Origin: Stropharia rugosoannulata | Lineage: Eukaryota; Basidiomycota; Agaricomycetes; Agaricales; Strophariaceae | DNA: 64,000 nt | Assembly: GCA_028532985.1 (NCBI GenBank) | Contig: JANCIK010000005.1 | Span: 1,494,501-1,558,500 of the forward strand | Reading direction: 5' to 3' | Shown here: positions 14,040 through 25,600 of the stretch, one piece after another | Numbering within the stretch: the first letter of the stretch is position 1 | Layout of the letters: the number at the start of each line of letters is the position of its first letter | The notes under the pieces: generated by a model | Seen by the model: the letters and a program-made list of their open reading frames with translations, nothing else | What the model was told of the DNA's origin: nothing | Database searches by the model: none | Made by a program: the position numbers and the translations under genes

Positions 14040-15072
14040 ATGAGAGACTCTTTGTGAGTGCCCTCACAAACGAGTTGCATACTCATGGCGCTAATTCCTT
14101 ACACTTCTTATAGGCCCAATGAAACAATCCAGAGTGACAAGAGAGCCACGTCTTCACGCAAGTACTACGAGAAGTCAAATCCACTTTACCATTTCCTTTG
14201 AGAAGATATACTTACAAATAAAGTCAGGAATAAATTAGTACTAAGAGAGAAGTCTCGGCAGCGCATGCGAGAAAAGCGAGCGCGGACCAAAAAGTGCGTA
14301 CCAAGCTCATTAACTCGAGCCAATTTACTTATACCATTGATATAGGCTAACTAACCAGGCAATTGAAGTATCCCGTGGTCAAACACCAGAGGATTACTAT
14401 TCACAGCCGGAAGATACATTAGAAATTCCCTTTGAAGTTGAACCACCTAAGCCGCGCCCAGGCCGTCCTATCCAGACGCCTGACCGCCCCCCTGGGGAAA
14501 CCAGGCGATGGAGCAGGATTTGGGGGTTCTCTGATTCGTGTCCATCAAGCTATGAGGCCCTTCATGGTAGCCCCTACCCAGGGAAACCACTCACATTGGC
14601 ACTGGACGAGGAGCGCTCGCCTACCATAAAAAAGAAGATGCCGGGAAAGGTGAATATCATGGGAGATACACAGTGAGTTAAGAGATTTTTTTTAACGTCT
14701 AAGTGGAAAAATTACTACTACTTACATAACCAGCTGTACTGTAGAAGAATGGTCGCGCTTTGATTTGGTAAAGCCGCCTCACAGCCCAAGCCGTCGCATG
14801 TCGAAGATAGCCTCTATTTCAACCCATATTCCACGGGTAAAAAGGCTTGAGACACCTCCAGAAACACGCGTGCTTCACAACACGACGAATGCAGGCAGGA
14901 AAAACTATTTCGAGCTATACCCAGCGGAGTATAAGTAAGTACCCATTACACAAGTTCTTATGTACCCTTAACTGACAGGAATAGAGTGTTTACACTTAGG
15001 ATGAGCTATTTCGAAGCTCTGGAAGAGGCAGAAGTTGAGAGAATTTTATTAGTACCAGAGGTTATACAGTAG
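14040..15072 (+). CDS. Island gene 2: basic, Pro-rich protein of unknown function
   Basis: Not recognised. Exon 1 encodes only MRDSL. After two more introns the protein reads through LREKSRQRMREKRARTKK, a very basic helix that could contact DNA or serve as a nuclear signal. Then follow a Pro-rich section (PKPRPGRPIQTPDRPPG), TVEEWSRFDLVKPPH, and a C-terminal acidic helix FEALEEAEVERILLVPEV with TAG at 15070-15072. The intron at 14162-14227 removes an in-frame stop. About 250 residues. The basic segment makes it a candidate nucleic-acid binder; this is inference. Confidence 0.6.
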
Positions 15073-15466
15073 TAGCACAGTGTCATTATCTTGTTCTCCT
15101 GGAACGATTGCCCAAGTTGGAATTTGCCCGAACCGTGATGTTTAACATATACTCACATGAAAGCAATCGTTCTTGATGAACAATGCTCCATTCACTAGCG
15201 GACACCGTTTCAAGGCTATCAGGGAAGCATGAGGCTCTACTTCTGCATGGCCAACACATGCCCGTACTTGTGTAGCCATGTGTATGGAGCAGTTTGCTTC
15301 GATTCAACTATAAATAGACATAATTCCGTATGGTAATAGTAATTGGCTTGGCTCTAAGACCAATGTGTGTCATTGAAATCGAGCATTACATATAAAAGTG
15401 TGCATGTACATTCAAATTGAACAGATCATTACCTGCATAATAGGCAACCTAGGTCTACATCCAAAC
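15073..15466. promoter_or_regulatory. Upstream region of island gene 3 with two dyads
   Basis: Contains the exact dyads GTTCTCCTGGAAC (15093-15105) and GTTCTTGATGAAC (15169-15181), and TATA-like ACATATAAAAG near 15389. No gene is supported in this interval. Confidence 0.55.
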
Positions 15467-17869
15467 ATGAACAGCCTCCATGTCGACGCTCAAGATCAAT
15501 GTACGTGCTTGTCTGAATTATTCATCTACTGCTATCCTTACATTTTCACACCCAATTAATGATTATAGCGAAGTTAGAAGGTCTAAAGAAGGAGGTACAG
15601 GAGGCCCAGATTGCCTATGACAACGTGAAGGAAGGAAAACAGAAACATAAAGGTGCGTTATATATAGTCTGTTTTGGTAAATAATGTCGGACAATTTATC
15701 ATTTCGCGGCCAATTCGTGGTGTTTACACATAGCAGTCAAGCTTCACGCAAAAATGAGGCTAACGAGGGCGCTAAAAGCTTTGGGTAAAGCCAGTGCCAT
15801 GTGTGACAAGTACGTAGCAAATTACTTTTTATATATGTCAAGAACTTACAATGGGGTGGTATACTAGTAGTTCAGGGAATGATTCCCAAATTTCCCGTAG
15901 TAGGGAAAGCACCTTAACCCCAGTTCCAGTCAGCCCTGTAGACGGCACTGATCCTGCTCCCTCTGGTGCTTTACTATTCGACTCTACTGCTACCACTCAG
16001 GCTCTGCCGGGCTGTGCTACAGAGTCTTTTTTACCTGGGTCCCCTGCCGACTCTTTACCTCCGGTGCACCCCACTCCATCCGTGGATACACATTCCAGCC
16101 CTGATTCCCAACTCCCTGTTACCGTTCCGTCGGTCTGTACTGCGGGGTTCCCAGTGCTTGGCTTCCCTGCGGAGTCATTTGATTTACCTGATGACTCCAA
16201 CCCACACCATGACGCACGCCTTACCTCAACCGGTCCATCTTCGGTAATTCTAGAAGATAACTTGGGTACGCTCGACCATCACTCTTATCTAACCGTTGCA
16301 TAATAGTACCTTTTAGATTTTCAGAATGCCAGTCAAGTCTCCCCTGGTTTTAAGTTGTCTCATGATGCAATCCCCGGAGATTCGGACCATATGGATGTCG
16401 ACAAGCCTAAGTCACCTGTTAATATGGCCAATAACTGTGCAATGCTTGATGTGCCGGTACGCAAATCAATCTTGAATATTGTACTTGAATCACATCACTG
16501 ACTACCATCTTGCTCTCAATAGCTTGAAGTTGGCGATGCCACAGAGACAATATCAAATCCATTACATGCAGACAGCCAGGTAAGCCTTTCACAGCTAGCT
16601 GATATATTGGAATTAACTCTAATAACATTTTAATGTTTGGGACAGGTCGGCGCACCAGAGCATACTAGGGAAGCTAAGGAAACACAACCTACAGCTGTCC
16701 CTCTCCGTTCCGAAACTCCGGAAGCTATTTCAGTGAAGACTGTTGTATCACACGCTCTGGATTTAGATAGAATGATTCCTATGCCACCCAAGCGTGATAG
16801 TTCTGAGCGCCCTTTAAAAAATCAGCCGGCAGGAAAGCGTCCGCGGTCCATTTTGATGTGGAAGCCTAGTGATTTGAATTGGGATGAAGGAAGCGATATC
16901 GACTACGACTCAGATGACAACACAACAGGGAAGATCTATGGAACGCTCGACGAGCTTGTTGCGAGGACACCAGTTGAGGATGAAAACAAGATTGCGACTG
17001 ATTTTACTTCATTCTCCCCGGAAGATCAGAGAGAGTACATCAGTAAGTCTGGTCAGTGATTGGCGCTTGTATCGTTTGCTAATACATCCTTTCTATTTAT
17101 AGGACACGGACGTATTTCCATCAGGAAGTTTCTTCTGTCCAAGACACCTATCCCACATTCAATCAAGATGCTAGTGATCCACAATCAGTGCTATCTTCCA
17201 GAAGCTGCTACCCACTCCGCTCCAGTCGCACTCCAATTTTTGCATCGACAGAAAGGGAATTACAAGTGCCTTTTTCATTACGACAATCGTCACACTGTTG
17301 TGACCGACTCTGTTGTGGAATTCACTGGTATACCTAAGCTGCCTGCAGTCAAGAAAGGTGCTCATGACGAAGAAACCGTGCGCCAGTTGGATCTGCTCAA
17401 CTGCGGATGCCCGCTTGAGTCTTCCCTCTACGCTTTCTATTTGTGGAAAACATTGGAAATCCGATCACATAATCCAGCAATCCGCACAACATTCACCTTG
17501 GGGGACAAGCGCAAGAAGAGTGCGAAACAGTCTTGGCCCGGTGTTCCCGATCCGCGCATACAAGCCTTTTGGGTGAAGTCTCTGCATGATATTTGTGACA
17601 TCCCCGTCTTTTCCCTTTATGGTGGTTTCGAAACAAAAATACCCAGTCACAGCCTTAAGGTCAAAGTTCGTCAGCTTGTATCATTAGCTAATGCAATTTC
17701 AGAAGAACATGGAGTGAAGATTGACTTAGACCTAGCTGCAGGGGGAACAATCACTGCACAGCAAATATTCGATGAAGTTCAGCAGGAAGCCAGCTCCAAT
17801 GTAACCAGGGCTCAGTTAAACACTCAGATTAGGACTGCTGAGTACGCACGAATGGCTCAGTACTGGTAA
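15467..17869 (+). CDS. Island gene 3: large protein of unknown function with a conserved-looking C-terminal domain
   Basis: Not recognised. The start is MNSLHVDAQDQS. Residues about 12-65 form a charged, coiled-coil-like helix (KLEGLKKEVQEAQIAYDNVK). A long Ser/Thr/Pro-rich linker follows, then an acidic segment (SDIDYDSDDNTTGK) and a basic PPKR/KRPR signal. The last 255 residues or so, from HGRISIRKFLLSKTPIPHSI to MAQYW, form a compact domain with many aromatic and Cys residues (LLNCGCPLESSLYAFYLWKT). Eight introns, all with consistent phase; the acceptor TTTTAG at 16312-16317 is needed to avoid a stop. About 650 residues. Architecture suggests a nuclear scaffold or DNA-associated factor; no family assignment is claimed. 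Confidence 0.65.
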
Positions 17870-19735
17870 TTGTCGGTAATCAGGCAGTCTTAGTGTAGCC
17901 TTGACCGTAGTTGTGACTTTCCCAGTGTGTTGTCTTGGTGTTTGTAAATAAATACTCTTCTTCCTTCGTCTTTCTGTGTCACTATAAGTTTGTATCTAAA
18001 CTGTATTACTATTCCCTCTGATTGATGACAAGCGCACAAAGCGGCTGACATATGTCTGCCGCGAGGGAAAAAAGGTAGTCAGGCTGTGTACCTAAGCCGG
18101 GCCGAGCCTGTGCATGCGCTAGCAATGGTCGCAGGACCTGTGTGCGGTGTGTTAAGGCGCAGCGCGTTTTGACCAATTGTGTGCAGTGTGGTGCGGGTGC
18201 GCGGCGCGTTTTCACTGAGCATGTGCGGTGCAGTGCGGTGCGCCGCGCACTTCGACTGTGCACGCGAGGTGAAGCCAAGCAGTCTTCATAGTGCGTGTTC
18301 TCACGGACTCTAGGCGAGCGCACGAAGCAGATCTCATCTATGTGTGCGGTGGTGCGCAACACATTTTGATCAAGCGTGTGCAGTGCGGTGCGGGTGCGCG
18401 GCACGTTTTCACCCAGGCGGGTCCAATGAAGGTAAAAGTGTCTTCGCTGCTTGAAAAGTCATTGTTGATCCTGAGGAGTAGAGCATTCTGTATTTTATTG
18501 GCGAACCTGAGGGACACAAATAGATAAAGACTATTGTAGAGTTAGTTATCACTTCCAAATTGCGAGTTACCTTCCTAAGACAACATACCTATCTTGCGGC
18601 CATTGTTCTGAACATTCACGTGGTGTAATGGGTCAGAACATATTGTATGGGGTTGAGATTGATTCAGAACTCATGCTCATTATTACTAACACAAGTACGG
18701 TGCGCAGCACAGCACATTTCCACTGTGCACACGAGTTGAAGCTGAGCGGTCTTCATAGTGCGTGTTCTCACGGACTCTAGCAAGCGCACGAAGCAGATCT
18801 CATCTGTGTGTGCGGTGGTGCGCAAAACACTTTGACCAAGCGTGTGCGGTACGATATGGGTGTGCAGCGCCTTTTTCCTGAGCATGTGCAGTGCAGTGCG
18901 GGTGCACAGCGCATTTCGACCGTGCATGCGTGGTGAAGCTGAGTGGTCTTCATAGTGCGTGTTCTCACAGACTCTAGGCAAGCGCATGAAGCATGTGTCA
19001 CGAGAGGAAAGGATGTATTAATCGAGTCTGGCCTTGTGGTAGGAAAGTCAATGGACATGAGGCTTGCGTGCGGTGTGGTGGTACACAACACATTTTGACT
19101 GAATGTGTGTGGTGCAGTGCGGTAGTGGGTGCTCTCACGGAGTCCAGGCAACCTCACGAAGCAGATGGCATATATTTGAGCCTGGTATGAGTCCGTGCAT
19201 ATGCTATGAAAGTCTCGCAGTGGGCTGAGGCCTGACAATTTACTATATGAGTTGTGAGTATGTACATACCACTTCGGAACAGTACACCCACAGCTCGAGT
19301 ATACCCAAGCTCGCCCCAAAAGTATTATTAGTGTCTGCTTCCAGTACTCCCCGACAAAGAGAATAACAATCATGTCTGAGTTGTGTCTGAGCTGAGCGGC
19401 GGTGCAAACTTTCTAAAGAAGCTGCCTCACAGGAGAGTAGCAGATGGATCCGGCCTAAAATACTCTGTGGAAAGCGACAGATGGGCCGTGTTACATCTAC
19501 CTGGTCATGCATTATGTATCTAATGTTTGTGAACTGTATGAGAATATGATTTAAATTATGTAGAACGGTAGCTCATGAGTCACATAGCAGAGTATACTCT
19601 TTCTGTGGTTCAAAGTGTAGATGTTATGAAATGATAACATTTGTAGCAGGTGTTTTCAATGTTCGTGATATGTTTTCTATTTGTTTACCACAAGTTCGTC
19701 ATGTTTGCGACATGTTTCTTACACTAATACGGACC
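17870..19735. repeat. GTGCGG-rich imperfect repeats, no gene
   Basis: Between about 18120 and 19180 an imperfect unit recurs. It contains CTTCATAGTGCGTGTTCTCA, GACTCTAGGC, GCGCACGAAGCAGATCTCAT and GTGCGGTGGTGCGCAA, followed by GTGCAGTGCGGTGCGGGTGC. Clear copies lie at about 18274-18417 and 18745-18940, with partial copies at about 18130-18270, 18943-18990 and 19055-19170. Open frames here on both strands come from the repeat and look low-complexity. No exact GTTC-N5-GAAC dyad was seen here except the one at 19736. Confidence 0.75.
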
Positions 19736-19767
19736 GTTCCACATGAACGAATTGAATCTGTATATAA
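19736..19767 (+). promoter_or_regulatory. Dyad plus TATA box, island gene 4
   Basis: GTTCCACATGAAC (19736-19748) is followed 12 bp later by TATATAAA, about 55 bp before the ATG at 19821. It is an isolated dyad outside any array, so its placement next to the TATA box is informative. Confidence 0.6.
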
Positions 19768-19820
19768 ACTAGCACAGTACATTGCGGACTTTCTCCATCT
19801 CTCGATCATAACTATAACAT

Positions 19821-20330
19821 ATGAGCACAGAACACGCCCCTGATATTTGTGGTAACCCAGAATGCAGGATACAATCATGCACCTCTATACTACACGTTGA
19901 GCTATACATTTACCACCAGGTTTGTTTCTACTCTATCTCAATATCTGTAAGCTCACACATACACCAGAGTACACCAACACTTCCTCTTTTCTGGCTGGGT
20001 CGTATTTGCCATGGCAAATTTGACTTCAGCATAGATGGTCACTTGCGCCATCTAACTCAGTCGGATTCGAAACAGTTTTTAATTTACCTTTGCGAAGCCA
20101 ACCCTCAGTGGCAACCGTTCTCTGCTGATGCAACCATCCCCTATGTTGCACTAGGTTGCCCTATTGTGTTGCGCGATTCTGCTCTTCAAGAGAGTGACTG
20201 CCTTTCCATCGAACATTTCATCAGAAAGATACATCGCATATACACGTGGTGTCCACTTCCGGCTCGCTATGATCAGCCCAATGAACGATTTGAGCCAAGT
20301 GATGATGGATATAGCAATGGTTCGGAGTAA
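19821..20330 (+). CDS. Island gene 4: small protein of unknown function
   Basis: Not recognised. The start is MSTEHAPDICGNPECRIQSC. A 48-nt stretch after YIYHQ has perfect GT-AG borders and is a multiple of three, so it may be spliced or read through; splicing gives about 153 residues, read-through 169. The early C-x4-C-x4-C pattern may hold a metal. The remainder (FWLGRICHGKFDFSIDGH, then FLIYLCEANPQWQPF) is mixed alpha/beta in character with an acidic C-terminus. Its own dyad/TATA promoter supports it being a real gene. Confidence 0.55.
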   Translation: MSTEHAPDICGNPECRIQSCTSILHVELYIYHQVCFYSISISVSSHIHQSTPTLPLFWLGRICHGKFDFSIDGHLRHLTQSDSKQFLIYLCEANPQWQPFSADATIPYVALGCPIVLRDSALQESDCLSIEHFIRKIHRIYTWCPLPARYDQPNERFEPSDDGYSNGSE

Positions 20331-20508
20331 TATGGGGGTACTTACATATCGGGTACGGGTATATAGCAATTATATAGGAAACTTCTATTTTTGTAACATC
20401 TGCATAACAAGTCTAATAGACTCCGATTCTAGAAACATGTGTTATGAAACATGTGTGTTATCAATCATAGGTTTCAATTAGGTTGCAATCAAAATTCTGT
20501 AGTCTACC

Positions 20509-22051
20509 CTAGTCTACCTCGCTCTGCCCTTGAGCTTGAATAGCCGTGCCAACTCTCTGCCGGAATTCAATGAGCTCGCGCATGTCAGCCGCAGCTTGCT
20601 CGCGGACTTGTTCAAGCTCCTTTTGCAAGCGCTCCTTCTCCGCCTGCTGCTCATCAATAACCTTTTGTAGCTCTGCAGTATCCATGCGTTTTGCGTCTGC
20701 AGCCGTCCTGATTAGTTTAAGAAAACCAGTCGCATACTCTTCAGTTTTCTCCTTGGCATCTTTCCTCAGTCTTGGCGAAGCATAGTTGAAAGCCCCTCCT
20801 GAACCCGAAGGATGCTGTGCCCCCAAAAAAAGCCAACCGCCTGTTTTCAGGCCTACCTCCTCAATCTGTGCACATAGTAGGTACGCGTGAAACGATTACA
20901 AGAAATATTCCCACGTACCTGCTCCACCAGCGAGTTCACCCTCTCTAGGAAATATTTTGATGCTTCAGCAGTTTTCGTGATGGCTGCTGCCTTAGGGCGC
21001 TGTCTGTGAATTTCTAAAGCTTATTAACCGAAAAAAATCTGTAAGGGATAAAGTTACAATGATATAACTCACTGTGTGGGACATTACCACGGAAGACTTT
21101 GTCAACATGCCCGTAAATTGGATTTGATGCGGTGGAACGGACTCGCTTCCGTTTGGCAGACTCGGACATGTCAACAAAGCTGTTGACATGTGCGGTGTTA
21201 GTAAGCCCCGGTACTGGTGAGGTATTCATGCTGACATTTGCTGTTAAGGAGGGCGTGCCCATGACGTATAATTGTGGGTCAATTGCTGGGAGTCCGGGAG
21301 TGGGGGTCGGAGTAGTGTCAATACACATATGAGGAGTCAACACCGGTGCGCTACTGATGACATGTGGGAATATATCCGTAATACTAAGAGAGCTCGGGCC
21401 AGATGCATGCGCCTGGCTCGACATTGGCGTACTAACAGTAATGTGCGGAAATGTAATAGTGGGTGTAAGCTTGAGGGTCAAATTTTGAGGGGTGTGGAAC
21501 GAAGGAGGACCATCCTAAAATATACCACATATAACTATTAATTATGGCGCTTGTAGTACTTCGCATACAACTTACCATTGGAATTTCAGATGTGGCATGA
21601 TGGGTATTGGTTTCAATAACCTGTTCTGCTTCCTTTGTGAGCAGAAACAGTCTCCCCTGTGCAGTGTGTTTACACTCAGAGCGCAGCGGTTGTCCTATGC
21701 AACCTTTGTTGCATCGCGCGGGAGCCTTGGGTTTCCTCACAGGTTTTCCAACTTCAGCTTGCTGCTCAACCGTTGCGGACGCCTTTTTGACCTGTAGTTC
21801 ACGTTCTAGTCGGAATTAGAAAAGATAAATAGAATGTCCGAACCTGTCGACGCAGGGCAGGAGCAGTCGCACTTGCACGGGCCTTTCTTGGGGCGGACTT
21901 CACGACAGCGGGCTCCTAGGAACGGAATTAGATATAGGGCGTCTGTTGCTATGAAAGTGTGTATTCATACTATGTCTATGGTAGATCTTCGCGGCCTTTT
22001 GCTGGGAGAAGTGCTTGCCCTTGCTCTTGCGGCTGACTGTGCTCTAGCCAT
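20509..22051 (-). CDS. Island gene 5: coiled-coil nuclear-type protein of unknown function
   Basis: Not recognised. The start MARAQSAARARAST is basic and continues with SKRPRRST, a likely nuclear signal. Then comes a Cys pair region (RCNKGCIGQPLRSECKH), a Thr/Pro-rich low-complexity stretch, KRKRVRSTASNPIYGHVDKV, and a long C-terminal coiled coil (ELQKVIDEQQAEKERLQKEL) ending QSEVD. Phases are consistent when the acceptors CTACAG (exon 3) and CTTTAG (exon 5) are used. It is divergently paired with the transposase gene across about 580 bp of dyad repeats, so the two probably share control. It could be an accessory DNA-binding or oligomerising factor of the element. Confidence 0.6.
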
Positions 22052-22163
22052 GAATCGGATGTTTTGCGAAGTGTGATCAATAATTTATGTCCTGCACAGT
22101 GGTAGTACAGTAAGAAAATGCTCTTGTTATGGACATAGCAATTATTTAAATGATTTAAGAGCC

Positions 22164-22633
22164 GTTCCCCTGGAACAGCAATCCCATCGTTCATGCAGAA
22201 CATTGCAAGGGCGTGCACTTGTCAGAGTACTTATGTTAGTAGAAATCTAAGTTGCGTGTGCGTTCCTGTGGTACGGTTATGCATGAGAAAGTATCCATCG
22301 TTCGTGTAGAACACTTATGTAGGATATGCTGCTGTGCGTTCCTGTGGGACGTTTATGTGCGTGAGAAAGTATCAATCGTTCGTGTAGAACACTTATGTAG
22401 GATGTGCTGCTGTGTGTTCCTGTGGGACGTTTATGTGCGTGAGAAAGTATAAATCGTTCATGTAGAACACTTATGTAGGATGTGCTGCTGTGTGTTCCTG
22501 TGGGACGTTTATGTGCGTGAGAAAGTATAAATCGTTCGTGTAGAACACACATAGCGCTTGTTGAAAAAAGAAAAACACAGTTCCTCTGGCACGGTTGTCC
22601 AGCAGAACAATATTTAAGGACGTGTGTAATGTT
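22164..22633. promoter_or_regulatory. Bidirectional promoter region with 78-bp tandem repeats and dyads
   Basis: Two exact dyads at 22164 and 22189 are followed by four further exact dyads at 22300, 22378, 22456 and 22534, spaced exactly 78 bp. Each 78-bp unit also has a degenerate dyad GTTCCTGTGGGAC. Degenerate dyads at about 22581 and 22598 then precede AATATTTAAGG. The region separates the - strand coiled-coil gene (start 22051) from the + strand transposase (start 22634). Read on the - strand, the 22164 dyad is followed by an AT-rich TTAAATCATTTAAATAA. Confidence 0.7.
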
Positions 22634-25600
22634 ATGGTATCAATTACCTATTATGGCGATGACACTACGTATACACCACCTACCTCCCCTACCATCATGG
22701 GTTCTGATAGCGAAGGGTCTATTGCAGCAATATCCTACGGCGATCTTCCGGATTCTCCCCTTGAGAAAGTTAGGTATAGGCGCTACAGCGATGACAATGG
22801 TAGCGATTCCGAAATGGACATTGTTAGTCCACAGAAGAAACCAAGGGTTCATGCTGCACCCGTAACCAGAAAGATTCGAAAGGTCAAAGCGGCTGTGACC
22901 TTAAGCAACAATGTGCATTACACACTGGATGAAACAGTGGAGAAAAGCCTCGAATGGACTCCAGATGCACAACCCTTACATGAAGAGATTCCTGAACGCC
23001 TCACAAATCTCGAGAAGTCTTACAACATATTTAAAGAAAGCCTTGAATGGGACGACTCTATGTTCACTCAGATTTCGGATGACTTATTTATTGTCCATGG
23101 GTGGAACCGGCAGCGTAACGAGGCCACAGTGAGTGTATAATAACCTAATCTCCACAATTTGTGTTCGTTAATACTTCAATAACTTGCAGAATAATGTCTA
23201 TCATATGAGCAGGTCAAGGACTGGGCTTTCCGTGACAAAGGTCTGTCTTTGTCCTCAAAGTCAGGGTCTAGATGAATGCTTTCACGTGCGATTCCTCAAT
23301 GAGTCTGGCGAAGAATACTTTCCACTTGATAGCGGTCTCACAAGTATGTTTTATGATACTCTATCTTTCTATTCATACTAAAGCTGCATACTAGATGATA
23401 ACAACCGTACCTTTATGTTTTTCAGATACGAGGACGCCTTAGCTGACTCGTACATTACAAGATTCTCTGTGCCTACATCGACAGCCACATTCAAGACATT
23501 AAAAAATCGTGCTATTGTTGAGCATAATGGTCCCAACACAGGTGATGGTGTCTGGAAGTGCTCACTGGATGCACACGCTGTCAATTGTTTGCATATAAAA
23601 GATGCACGAAAATCGCTCCAGCAACATGTCCAGGGTGATATTGATGCTGAGGATCCAAATGGTCAAGATGGCTCACTCAGATACGGTGTGTGAACCATAT
23701 CATCTGTTATTGGATCTTGAATTTTAATCTTACATACCTTCTCAGACAATACAGGTCCTGCAAGCACCAAAAGGCTTTCAACTGTCAAGGCAGAGGCCGT
23801 GTCCTACCTGCCCTTACCACCGCCTCTCTGGGCACGTATTGAGAGCGATACGGTGTATCCCCCTTTGCCGTGCTTCGACAAGGTTCCAGATATTATCAAA
23901 CTATCCCCAACGTCATCTTGCCCTTGTAGCTCCCCTAGACAGCTCTATGATCCTTTTAGACCAACCAGTGTCAATATTTGCTCCATTTACACTCTAACTG
24001 GTGTCCAGCGGTCTCAGATTGAAGTTCAGAAATGCCCCTCTTGCCCTAATCGATTTATTGGACCAGACGGTAGCAGCCTTGGACTATTTAATTGGAACAA
24101 CAAAATTCTACTAAGCCTAGACCTTCTGGACGATTTTACAAGCTCCTACACCTCTTCTGAGACTCCATTTGTAGCATGGGTAACTGTGGTCAACCGTCGA
24201 TACATCTCTCGTGGTTCGGGTGAGTTCATGAGTGACAAGACTTTCCGGGCAGTATGGTTTTCCTACATCAAGCTTGTGGAGCTCGAAGGAGATATGATGT
24301 GCATGAAATGTGGTCCGAAGCCCGCAGTGACAATATTTGACGGTGTAACACTCGCCTTTAATCGCAAGAACTTGCTGTCAACGATGCACCCGCCGACCAC
24401 AGTTCTTCCCTCTGCTCCAATTAAAGAAGACGTTCGGCCACTTTCGGAGCCTCAGTGCATCAAGGACAAGTCCATACGAAGAAAGATAAGAATGATTTTA
24501 CGGGGACCTCAATTAAAATTGCCAACCTACGCCATCAAGACGAAGACGCGGAACCCTTTGATAGTCAAACAAGAAATACTGAAGCTGAAAAGAAAAGCGT
24601 AGAGTCCTTGGCGCAGCGGCTTAGTTTTATCCCCGAAGTTGTTGCATATCTTTCAAATGTGGATGCACATCTTGCCGGGCTCTTTGACTACTATTTTGGT
24701 GACCTTGCAGTAGCATCCCAAAAGCCAGTGCCTGCTGTGTATACCAAGTTATTCTTACAGGTGAGTTATGATAAAAATCCATAGCTTACAATTGATATAT
24801 GTGTGAATGTATAGATCGCCGCTGAAGAATCGATCTTACAACTGGTCAATGGCACAGCATTGCCGAAGCTTCTCCTTTTTATTTCCTCCCCTAGTATGAT
24901 TACATGCTCAGATCTCAAAGTCATTCCGGCTTTGTATCATGCCATCGATTACGAAATGAGGTCCGCAGGCGTACCAAATCCAATGACTGTGGGCACATGC
25001 AAGTGGCTATATAAATCTGCATACATTGCCTTGCGCTCAATGGAGAAATACGGATACCCTCCAAAAAGCAATACAATCACTGAGGGGAAAAAGGATTGGC
25101 AGAAGGTAAGTCCACACCTTTTACCTACGTCATTGTTGTCCTGACAAGATGACGCTGACAGACTGGCGCTTGTTATGGTTTACCCCAAATCCGCATGCGC
25201 CCATCATACCCCAAATTCCCCAATGATTCGGGTGCCGACAAGGCCAATCAAGAGAAGCGTGGTGAAGGCTGCAACAAGTTCTACGCGAAGTACGGGGAGT
25301 CAAGACTAACTGGTGGCCTCATGTGTGTATGGTGTACTCATAGTGTATGCTATGGCTTCCATTGTATCCCTGCAGCAGAGGGGCGCAATGACGTATTCTC
25401 AGCTCTCTACACGCGCTGGGAAACGGCGCCAAAAATGATTGTGTACGACTTCGCTTGCGCCCTTCAACCATACTGTATGGCACGGGAACCAGAATATTTT
25501 GAAAACACACTATTTGTTATTGATACATTTCATAGCGCGGGCCATACAAAATGCGGCCATGCAGCCTTTCTCTCAACTTACTGCGAGGCTAATCCGGAGC

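Noticed and set aside
18601..18620. GTTCTGAAC at about 18604 as another dyad
   Set aside because: Half-sites are separated by one base instead of five, so it does not belong to the set.
18009..19373. Cys/Arg/His-rich open frames over the GTGCGG repeats
   Set aside because: Composition follows the repeat, frames overlap on both strands and no splice or start context supports a gene.
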